Part shown: in pieces, positions 1 to 5,044 of the stretch
Layout: every line of letters starts with the position of its first letter
Position numbering within the stretch: position 1 is the first letter of the stretch
From: Nitrospirales bacterium
GTDB taxonomy: Bacteria > Nitrospirota > Nitrospiria > Nitrospirales > UBA8639
Length of the DNA: 5,044 bases
Assembly: GCA_029261305.1 (NCBI GenBank)
Contig: JAJDBO010000066.1
Coordinates: 1-5,044 of the forward strand
Direction of reading: 5' to 3'
The notes under the pieces: model-generated
Seen by the model: the letters and a program-made list of their open reading frames with translations, nothing else
Databases searched by the model: none
Told to the model about the DNA's origin: nothing
Position numbers and translations under genes: made by a program

Positions 1-351
1 CGAAATGTCCTCATTTATTTTGACCAAGAGGCGAGACGAAAAATTGTCACGAGTTTTTACGATGCCTTACAGGATTCTGGCGTGCTGGTGATTGGATTTT
101 CTGAGTCATTGAGTGGTGTCAATCGGTTATTTCGACCTACGCCCTGGAAAAAAACCGTCATGTATTACAAGGCCAGTCAAACGATCCCTGGGGTTCATGC
201 GAACCAACCTTCTGCGGGCGTTCAGCGCCCATCTAGCCCGGGTATGAAGCCTGGCAAGTTAGGGGCCGGACAAGTATCTGGTCATTTACCGTTCGCTGCT
301 TCTTTACCGACAAGTGTCTCTGATGTTAACAAAAAAATTGGGGGCCAGTGA
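1..351 (+). CDS. cheR: CheR chemotaxis receptor methyltransferase, C-terminal part (5' truncated by window edge)
   Basis: This is the last 116 codons of an S-adenosylmethionine-dependent methyltransferase that methylates glutamates on chemoreceptors in the adaptation arm of chemotaxis. The frame is open from base 1 and ends with TGA at 349-351. The first visible residues, RNVLIYFD, are the hallmark CheR motif near the end of the Rossmann-like methyltransferase domain. They are followed by the typical helix and then GVLVIGFSESLSGVNRLF, matching the family's conserved G-x-SESL strand. The catalytic domain appears to finish near visible residue 60 (VMYYKASQ). After it comes a 56-residue tail rich in Gly, Pro, Ser and Gln with no recognisable domain, which is longer than the short end usual for classical CheR. 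The N-terminal domain and most of the SAM-binding fold lie outside the window. An internal GTG at 82 is not the real start, because the conserved motif lies upstream of it. The next gene follows after 12 bases, so the two are probably co-transcribed. Confidence 0.94.
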   Translation, partial: RNVLIYFDQEARRKIVTSFYDALQDSGVLVIGFSESLSGVNRLFRPTPWKKTVMYYKASQTIPGVHANQPSAGVQRPSSPGMKPGKLGAGQVSGHLPFAASLPTSVSDVNKKIGGQ

Positions 352-352
352 T

Positions 353-357
353 GGAGG
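353..357 (+). promoter_or_regulatory. Shine-Dalgarno site supporting a TTG start at 364
   Basis: GGAGG (extended to GGAGGTGA at 353-360) lies six bases before the TTG codon at 364, and an in-frame TGA at 358-360 rules out any start further upstream. This is the best ribosome binding site for the downstream receiver gene. A second purine stretch (GAGAGGA, 376-382) five bases before the in-frame ATG at 388 is a credible alternative, so the true start could be 24 bases later. Confidence 0.6.
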
Positions 358-363
358 TGAAAG

Positions 364-813
364 TTGAAAGCTAAAGAGAGGACCCTGATGGTGCCGATAA
401 CGCCTGAGATAAGTCCCGGAATGGTAATTTTGGTTGTGGATGATTGCCGAATGACCCGGCGATTACTTTCGATGTATCTCCGAGGAGCGGGGTATGAGGT
501 GATCGTGGCAGAAAATGGGTTAGAAGCCTTGGAAAAATTAGGACAAGAGCCCTATGGGGCGGTCATTACGGACTTGAATATGCCGCAAATGGATGGGATT
601 GAGTTTACTCGTTTGATCAGGGTCAACTCAGAATATCAAGAACTTCCGGTGATTATGTTGACCACACAAGGGGACGAGCGCGAACGAAATAGTGGATTGG
701 ACGCTGGAGTCTCAGCCTTTTTAACCAAGCCGATTACGCAAGAGGCGTTAATCCACGAAGTGCAGCGGTTAACGGCATCATGTTCGCAAACAGTGCCGGC
801 GCAAAATGTCTAG
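364..813 (+). CDS. CheY-like single-domain response regulator (receiver paralogue)
   Basis: A 149-residue protein consisting of one receiver (REC) domain with a short N-terminal extension. The domain runs from about residue 20 to 140. The phosphorylation machinery is complete: acidic pair D26/D27, phospho-acceptor D70 in TDLNMPQMDG, switch threonine T100 in IMLTTQG, aromatic F119 at the position of E. coli CheY Tyr106, and K122 in LTKP. No output domain follows, so it should act by protein contact or as a phosphate sink, with CheA as the likely donor given the operon. It differs from the downstream CheY at key surface points: L71 replaces the Trp after the phospho-Asp, and Q102 stands where E. 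coli CheY has Glu89. It may therefore not bind the flagellar motor in the same way. The start is uncertain: TTG 364 has the strongest ribosome binding site, ATG 388 is also served, and ATG 421 begins just before the domain's first strand. The gene begins 12 bases after cheR. Confidence 0.9.
   Translation: MKAKERTLMVPITPEISPGMVILVVDDCRMTRRLLSMYLRGAGYEVIVAENGLEALEKLGQEPYGAVITDLNMPQMDGIEFTRLIRVNSEYQELPVIMLTTQGDERERNSGLDAGVSAFLTKPITQEALIHEVQRLTASCSQTVPAQNV
372..400 (+). promoter_or_regulatory. Possible sigma-28 (FliA)-type promoter inside the receiver gene
   Basis: The octamer GCCGATAA at 393-400 is an exact match to the enterobacterial FliA -10 element. TAAAG at 372-376 resembles the FliA -35 core. 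The gap between TAAA and the octamer is 17 bases, against about 15 in the E. coli consensus, so spacing is imperfect. It lies within the first codons of the CheY-like gene if translation starts at 364 or 388, but upstream of the in-frame ATG at 421. Chance occurrence of one octamer in a window this size is not rare, so this is a weak call. Confidence 0.2.
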
Positions 814-847
814 GGAATATTGATAACGATTTACGGGAGGACCTCAC

Positions 848-1249
848 ATGTCAGACTTGGATTTTTCTCTTAAAGTGTTGGTAGTGGATGATATGTCGAC
901 GATGCGACGGATCGTCAAAAACGTGCTGAAGCAGATCGGCTATACGGACATGGAAGAAGCTGAAAATGGTGAGGAAGGGTTAAAGAAACTGAAAGCTGGT
1001 GGGTACGGTCTGGTCGTGTCTGATTGGAATATGCCCGTCATGATGGGCATCGATATGCTTCGAGCTATCCGCGCTGATCCTGAACTCAAGCATCTCCCTG
1101 TTCTGATGGTCACGGCAGAAGCACAGAAGGAAAACATCATTGAAGCTGTGCAAGCTGGAGTCAGTAATTATGTGGTCAAACCCTTTACCGCCGATGCATT
1201 GTTGGAAAAGTTGCAGAAAATTTTCGCCAAAAAAACAGTCAATGCCTAA
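848..1249 (+). CDS. cheY: CheY chemotaxis response regulator
   Basis: A 133-residue single receiver domain, the normal length for CheY. When phosphorylated by CheA it binds the flagellar switch and changes rotation. Active-site residues are all present and align closely with E. coli CheY: D14/D15 (E. coli 12/13), D59 in SDWNMP (57), T89 in MVTAEA (87), Y108 (106) and K111 in VVKPFTA (109). W60 follows the phospho-Asp as in motor-binding CheY proteins, and the block from VLMVTAEA through KENII to the C-terminal KLQKIFAKK is near enterobacterial sequence. This makes it the best candidate for the motor-binding CheY, in contrast to the receiver paralogue 34 bases upstream. One small oddity is PVMMG where many CheY proteins have P-x-MDG or P-x-MTG. 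The start is secure: GGGAGGA at 835-841 sits six bases before ATG 848. The next gene, cheZ, encodes its phosphatase. Confidence 0.96.
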   Translation: MSDLDFSLKVLVVDDMSTMRRIVKNVLKQIGYTDMEEAENGEEGLKKLKAGGYGLVVSDWNMPVMMGIDMLRAIRADPELKHLPVLMVTAEAQKENIIEAVQAGVSNYVVKPFTADALLEKLQKIFAKKTVNA

Positions 1250-1301
1250 TTGTTCACCTTGAGAATGTTGATGGGCGTATATCGCGTAAAGGGAGATACC
1301 C

Positions 1302-1946
1302 ATGTTGATGGATCGAAGCTTTGAGACGGATGAGCTGGATGAGAGTGGACCTTTGCAGGCCACAGAAGACCGGACGATTTATGAAGAATTAGGAGAGTTG
1401 GCCAAATATGTTGAGGCTACCACGCGAGCCATCCGTGATATGGAGTCACCAGTCGCGACGACTTCCAATCAGTTGCCAGATGCGACCAATTTTTTAGCCG
1501 AATTATCCAAAATGACCGAAGATGGCACGCATAAAGTCATGAGCTTGACTGATGAAATTGAAGCCAGTCGGGCAACAATGGTGAAATCCTTGAATGAGGT
1601 TCAGGCCTTATTGGCAAAGCAAGAGGGAAGTGAAGTCGCACAGGAGCGGATTGCCGAGGTTCTTCAGGGGCTTGGGCAGGATGAAACCCGACTGCTCGAT
1701 ATTACGGTGGCATTGTCGTTTCAGGATTTGGTGGCTCAGCGGGTGAAGAAATTGGTGACAATTTTAGAAGATGTCCAAGCCAAGCTTTTGAAGCTCGTAG
1801 TGATATTTGGATTGAAGCAAGATCAAGACCAGATTGAGAAAGATGGGCGTGGCCAGGAAATGCTGAAACAATTGGAAGCATCAAATAACACGGCCATTCA
1901 ACAGGACTTGGTCGACGATATACTTGGGGAATTCGGATTTAACTAA
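1302..1946 (+). CDS. cheZ: CheZ protein phosphatase of CheY-P
   Basis: A 214-residue protein, the same length class as E. coli CheZ. CheZ speeds dephosphorylation of CheY-P and ends the signal to the motor. The diagnostic segment is SFQDLVAQRVKKL, where D142 and Q146 match E. coli D143 and Q147; Gln147 is the residue inserted into the CheY active site. The C-terminus, DLVDDILGEFGFN, matches the amphipathic CheY-binding peptide of the family (E. coli ends in a similar DDLLDSLGF). Between about residues 25 and 170 the sequence is helix-rich, Glu/Lys/Leu-heavy and free of prolines apart from residues 50 and 59, as expected for the long helical hairpin that dimerises into a four-helix bundle. Residues 172-200 look like the flexible linker. 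Outside these motifs it is diverged from enterobacterial CheZ. GGGAG at 1291-1295, six bases before ATG 1302, favours this start over the ATG at 1308. The gene lies between cheY and cheA. Confidence 0.93.
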   Translation: MLMDRSFETDELDESGPLQATEDRTIYEELGELAKYVEATTRAIRDMESPVATTSNQLPDATNFLAELSKMTEDGTHKVMSLTDEIEASRATMVKSLNEVQALLAKQEGSEVAQERIAEVLQGLGQDETRLLDITVALSFQDLVAQRVKKLVTILEDVQAKLLKLVVIFGLKQDQDQIEKDGRGQEMLKQLEASNNTAIQQDLVDDILGEFGFN

Positions 1947-2061
1947 ATGATGATTTCTAAAAAAACGGAAGGGCGTCTCCTGACATGTCTTTCTCAAGTT
2001 GGCGGGTGTGTGTGTGGTGATGGTTGGCAATGCTAATGGCTTTGAATAAACGGGGTCTCCT

Positions 2062-4005
2062 ATGAATGATGAGATGAAAGAGATATTAGGCGATTTTTTG
2101 GCTGAAAGTACAGAGATGCTGGAGTCGCTTGACCAGCATTTTGTGGCCTTGGAGTCTGATCCTGGGAACACGGAATTATTGAATGAAATTTTCCGTGCGA
2201 TGCATAGCATGAAGGGGGGGGCAGGATTCCTTGGGTTCACACATTTGGTTGAAGTTGCTCATCAAGCCGAAAGTCTCATGAATAAACTCCGTAATGGGGA
2301 GATTGCCGCCACGCGCGGAGTGGTCGATATCATTCTTGAAACGGTGGATGTGATCAAATTGTTGCAGGAAGATATTCGTAACACGGGTGAGGACACTCAT
2401 GTGGAGACTGACCTTGTGGTCATGAAGCTCACGTTAACTATCGATAGTGCTGCTGATTTAGGTCCCGTTCCTTCTCCCCCGCCACCGACGCTTGATGTAG
2501 AGAGTACTCCCGCTTCAGCAGAGGAGAGCAGTGCCCCACAAGAGACCCCGGTCGTTGTGGATCCATCTTCAACGGTTGCTCCTGCGGCAGAAAAAACGTT
2601 GCCTGAACCAACACCTGAATCAAAACCAGAAACCCCTCCAGAGGTCATATCTACCTCATCTGAATCAGCACCCTCAGCTGGGATTCCACCTGCTCCTCCG
2701 GCCTTGTCCGATATGTTGTCAAAAATGAAAGAAGCAACCACCCGTACGATTGAAGTCGCGGGGAAAGCTCAACCCAAGCCTGGAGGTCGGGAGGAAGACC
2801 AAAGTGTTCGCGTGGAAACGCGTCGACTCGATCATGTGATGAATTTGGTTGGGGAATTAGTCCTTGGGCGGAATCGACTTATGAAGTTAGGTGGAGGACT
2901 GGAAGAGCGATATGAGAATGATAGTTTGGTACGAGAATTAGGGGTGACGCTTGCTCAGATTAACTTAGTGGCTAGCGATCTTCAGCTTGCCGTTATGAAA
3001 ACACGTATGGTGCCCATTCGAAAAGTCTTCGGCAAATTTCCACGGCTTGTTCGTGATTTGGCTAATAAATTGGGGAAAACAGTCCATTTGGAAATGTTGG
3101 GTGAGGATACAGAAGTGGATAAATCCGTGGCGGATGAATTGGGCGATCCACTGGTGCATCTCGTGCGGAATTCTATTGATCATGCCATTGAGTTAGGTGT
3201 GGAACGTCAAGCTGCCGGGAAACATCCCGAAGGCAACGTTCGGTTATCAGCCTCACAAGAAGGCAATAGCATTGTCATCCGCATCGAAGATGATGGGCGT
3301 GGGCTGCCGATAGAAAAAATCAAAGAGAAAGCGTTGTCCAAAGGCTTGGTGACGGAAAGTGAATTGGCGGGCATGGACAAACGCGATGCGATGAATCTCA
3401 TTTTCTTGCCAGGGTTTAGCACCGCGGATGTCGTGAGTGATGTGTCGGGACGAGGCGTTGGCATGGATGTCGTTCGCACCAATATTAGTCGAATGAATGG
3501 CAGCATTGAGTTGAACTCAGAGCCAGGGCGTGGCTGCTTGGTGACCATTAAACTGCCACTCACAGTAGCCATTATTCAAGCACTCTTGGTTGAGGTGGAA
3601 TGTGCCACATTTGCTGTTCCCTTGGCTTCAGTGTTGGAAGCAGTCAAAGTGACCAAAAGTGATATCAAGACCATCAATGGTCGATCAGTCTTGAATCTAC
3701 GAGAGCGGATTCTTCCCCTTGTCCGCCTTGCTGATGAATTTGGTATTCCATCAAATGACGACGCGGATGAATCGTACGTCGTGGTGGTCGCTGTCGGGGA
3801 ACGGCGGCTAGGTATTGTCGTGGATCGGTTACGTGCTCAGGAAGAAGTCGTCATCAAATCCTTGGGTGAATATTTGTCGGAAGTCACAGGAGTTGCTGGC
3901 GCGACCATCACCGGTGACGGGAAAGTGGTCTTGATTTTGGATATGGCCGATTTAGTGCAAAAGGTTGGGACGCTTGGTGGTGCCGGGATGGCTATGGTGG
4001 GTTAG
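2062..4005 (+). CDS. cheA: CheA chemotaxis histidine kinase, P1-P3-P4-P5 without a recognisable P2
   Basis: A 647-residue cytoplasmic kinase that, coupled to chemoreceptors, phosphorylates itself and then CheY, and in most systems CheB or CheV. The P1 Hpt domain (about 1-120) carries phospho-acceptor H48 in MHSMKGGAG. Residues about 134-225 are a Pro/Ser/Glu/Thr-rich low-complexity linker where a CheY-docking P2 domain would normally lie. P3 dimerisation helices start near 246 (SVRVETRRLDHVMNLVGEL). The P4 ATPase has the N box at 366-374 (H366, N370, D373, H374), G1 at 410-414 (DDGRG), the F box around GFSTAD at 451-456, and G2 at 463-467 (GRGVG). P5, the CheW-like regulatory domain, runs from about 504 to the end. 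All catalytic motifs are intact. ATG 2062 is the first start after an in-frame TAA at 2047, but its ribosome binding site is poor (only GGGG at 2052-2055), unlike its neighbours. The 115-base gap from cheZ holds no convincing gene, hairpin or promoter, only a short (GT)n run at 2006-2016. Confidence 0.97.
   Translation: MNDEMKEILGDFLAESTEMLESLDQHFVALESDPGNTELLNEIFRAMHSMKGGAGFLGFTHLVEVAHQAESLMNKLRNGEIAATRGVVDIILETVDVIKLLQEDIRNTGEDTHVETDLVVMKLTLTIDSAADLGPVPSPPPPTLDVESTPASAEESSAPQETPVVVDPSSTVAPAAEKTLPEPTPESKPETPPEVISTSSESAPSAGIPPAPPALSDMLSKMKEATTRTIEVAGKAQPKPGGREEDQSVRVETRRLDHVMNLVGELVLGRNRLMKLGGGLEERYENDSLVRELGVTLAQINLVASDLQLAVMKTRMVPIRKVFGKFPRLVRDLANKLGKTVHLEMLGEDTEVDKSVADELGDPLVHLVRNSIDHAIELGVERQAAGKHPEGNVRLSASQEGNSIVIRIEDDGRGLPIEKIKEKALSKGLVTESELAGMDKRDAMNLIFLPGFSTADVVSDVSGRGVGMDVVRTNISRMNGSIELNSEPGRGCLVTIKLPLTVAIIQALLVEVECATFAVPLASVLEAVKVTKSDIKTINGRSVLNLRERILPLVRLADEFGIPSNDDADESYVVVVAVGERRLGIVVDRLRAQEEVVIKSLGEYLSEVTGVAGATITGDGKVVLILDMADLVQKVGTLGGAGMAMVG
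2214..2221 (+). repeat. Eight-G homopolymer in the CheA P1 active-site codons
   Basis: A run of eight G residues spans the last base of the codon for K51, both Gly codons 52-53 and the first base of the codon for A54, three residues after phospho-acceptor H48. The frame is intact at this tract length. A one-base gain would bring in TGA at 2250-2252, and a one-base loss TGA at 2279-2281, so any slippage would truncate CheA inside P1. Confidence 0.9.
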
Positions 4006-4096
4006 TCTGTGGCCTAGGTCGGTGGACGATTGTGGAGTCACAGCCAGTTTGGGTGTCTCGTGCTTTTGAGCAACGGGAAATCTTGGAGGAGAAATC

Positions 4097-5044
4097 ATGT
4101 CGAATTTGATGGCTGAAATTGACCAGCGAACACAGCTTGCTGGGACGAATAAAATGGAACTGCTGATGTTCTCGCTAGGCACGGACGAAATCTATGGGAT
4201 CAATGTGTTTAAGATTCGAGAAGTCATGAAATTACCGGCAGTCACAAAAGTCCCAGATTCTGATTCCAGAATCTTAGGCTTGGTCAACCTTCGAGGAGAA
4301 AACATCCCGCTCGTTGATATGAAAAAATCCATTGGTCTTGAGGCCTTGGAGCAGGAAGGGGCGAAGCTGATCATCACGGAATATAACGACAATAAACAGG
4401 GATTTCTCGTGTCTTCGGTTGATCGCATTGTTCGGATGTCATGGGATCGGGTTCAGGTTCCCCCGGCCATGATTCGAACCAGTCGGCAAGGGGCGGTTAC
4501 GGCGGTGACCAAGCTTGAGGATGGTCGCATGGTTCTCATTTTGGATGTTGAAAAAGTTCTCGCTGAGATTACCATGAAATCAGACGAGGAAATGTATGCT
4601 GGACTTGAGGTGACCTCTGCCACTAAAGGGAAGCATGTCTTGGTCGCGGATGATTCCTTGGTGGCACGGAAGCAATTGACCAAAGCCCTTGATCGCATGG
4701 GCATGACCTATGAGGAAGTCACTACAGGCAAAGAGGCATGGGAACGGATGAAACTATTTGCCGAACGTGCGGAACTCCTTAATAAAGACTTTCACGAGAT
4801 CCTACAATTAGTGCTGACGGATATTGAGATGCCGGAAATGGATGGGTTCACGTTCACGAAACATGTGCGAAGTGATGGACGGTTCGGGAATATTCCGATT
4901 CTCATGCATTCATCACTGTCGGGGAGCTGTAATGTAGAAAAGGGCAAATCCGTAGGGGTGACGGATTATGTCACGAAATTCGATGCGAAGCATTTGCGTG
5001 AAGTGATTTTGAGAATCTTTGAGCCTGCCGAGGCTTTGGCTCAG
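4097..5044 (+). CDS. cheV: CheV: CheW-like adaptor fused to a receiver domain (3' end cut by window edge)
   Basis: The frame is open for 316 codons from ATG 4097 to the last base, with no stop. CheV proteins are usually a little over 300 residues, so only a short tail should be missing. The N-terminal CheW-like domain (about 20-165) couples receptors to CheA and has the signature ILGLVNLRG at 59-67 followed by ENIPLVDM. The C-terminal receiver (about 180-310) has acidic pair D185/D186, phospho-acceptor D242 in LTDIEMPEMDGF, S272 in the usual switch Ser/Thr position (LMHSSLSG), and K294 in YVTKF. A Phe after that Lys, in place of the common Pro, is typical of CheV. Phosphorylation of this domain by CheA is thought to adjust adaptor function or drain phosphate. 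GGAGGAG at 4085-4091 gives a strong ribosome binding site for this start. It follows cheA by 91 bases; that gap contains only a weak 5-bp hairpin (4030-4043) and no terminator. It is the only CheW-type adaptor in the window. Confidence 0.95.
   Translation, partial: MSNLMAEIDQRTQLAGTNKMELLMFSLGTDEIYGINVFKIREVMKLPAVTKVPDSDSRILGLVNLRGENIPLVDMKKSIGLEALEQEGAKLIITEYNDNKQGFLVSSVDRIVRMSWDRVQVPPAMIRTSRQGAVTAVTKLEDGRMVLILDVEKVLAEITMKSDEEMYAGLEVTSATKGKHVLVADDSLVARKQLTKALDRMGMTYEEVTTGKEAWERMKLFAERAELLNKDFHEILQLVLTDIEMPEMDGFTFTKHVRSDGRFGNIPILMHSSLSGSCNVEKGKSVGVTDYVTKFDAKHLREVILRIFEPAEALAQ

Noticed and set aside
331..337. A7 tract near the end of cheR, with other A7 runs at 148-154, 1229-1235 and 1959-1965, considered as frameshift signals.
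   Set aside because: Each coding frame is complete without shifting, there is no following hairpin that I can see, and the runs fit ordinary Lys-Lys codons or spacer.
351..374. Seven-codon frame whose ATG overlaps the cheR stop (TGATG).
   Set aside because: It is tiny, coincides with the ribosome binding site of the next gene, and has no independent support.
980..1363. Long minus-strand open frame across cheY and the start of cheZ (with similar minus-strand frames at 1881-2240, 2397-2741 and 3207-3572).
   Set aside because: They lie antisense to clearly conserved coding regions and read as shadows of those codons, with no domain of their own.
2014..2033. GG...GC spacing before cheA, considered as a sigma-54 promoter.
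   Set aside because: The GG and GC elements are one base too close and the surrounding bases do not fit TGGC/TTGC.
1947..2036. A 29-codon open frame beginning one base after the cheZ stop (ATGATG...TAA).
   Set aside because: There is no ribosome binding site before it, the peptide resembles no family I know, and the GT-rich second half looks like non-coding spacer.
2531..2728. Plus-strand 65-codon frame overlapping the CheA linker.
   Set aside because: Its Pro/Leu/Gln-rich product is the frame-shifted reading of the Pro/Ser/Glu-rich linker; no ribosome binding site or family match.
4007..4043. CTGTG...CACAG and TGTG-GAGT-CACA inverted repeats in the cheA-cheV gap, considered as a terminator.
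   Set aside because: Stems are only about five base pairs, are not GC-rich, and no T-run follows.

Overview
The window is an ordinary but well-packed chemotaxis cluster. All six genes lie on the + strand in the order cheR (3' end only) - cheY-like response regulator - cheY - cheZ - cheA - cheV (5' part, running off the right edge). Every gene call rests on recognisable motifs read in the translation. The organism is probably a motile, flagellated Gram-negative bacterium, because it has a CheZ phosphatase, a close relative of enterobacterial CheY, and a P1-P3-P4-P5 CheA. The mid-range base composition and the combination CheZ + CheV + CheA without P2 would suit a Nitrospirota or deltaproteobacterial-type genome. 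That placement is a guess from general impression, not a measurement.

Layout. Positions 1-351 hold the last 116 codons of the CheR methyltransferase, including a 56-residue low-complexity tail. Positions 364-813 encode a stand-alone receiver protein, probably from a TTG start. Positions 848-1249 encode CheY. Positions 1302-1946 encode CheZ, with the catalytic Asp/Gln pair and the C-terminal CheY-binding peptide both visible. Positions 2062-4005 encode CheA, whose P1 phosphorylation site, kinase N/G boxes and CheW-like P5 are intact but whose usual CheY-docking P2 domain is replaced by a Pro/Ser/Glu-rich linker. Positions 4097-5044 encode CheV, a CheW-receiver fusion, with no stop before the window ends. 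Intergenic gaps are 12, 34, 52, 115 and 91 bases. I see no terminator, RNA gene, mobile element or CRISPR array, and no gene on the - strand that I believe.

How they work together. CheA autophosphorylates when coupled to receptors through a CheW-type adaptor; here the only adaptor visible is CheV. The phosphoryl group passes to CheY, which goes to the flagellar motor, and probably to the CheV receiver and the extra CheY-like protein. CheZ removes it from CheY. CheR methylates receptors for adaptation. CheW, CheB and the receptors are not in the window and may lie on either side.

No previously undescribed system is apparent. The points most worth checking are an eight-G homopolymer in the codons just after the CheA phospho-histidine, a perfect sigma-28-type -10 octamer inside the start of the CheY-like gene, the missing CheA P2, and the long CheR tail.
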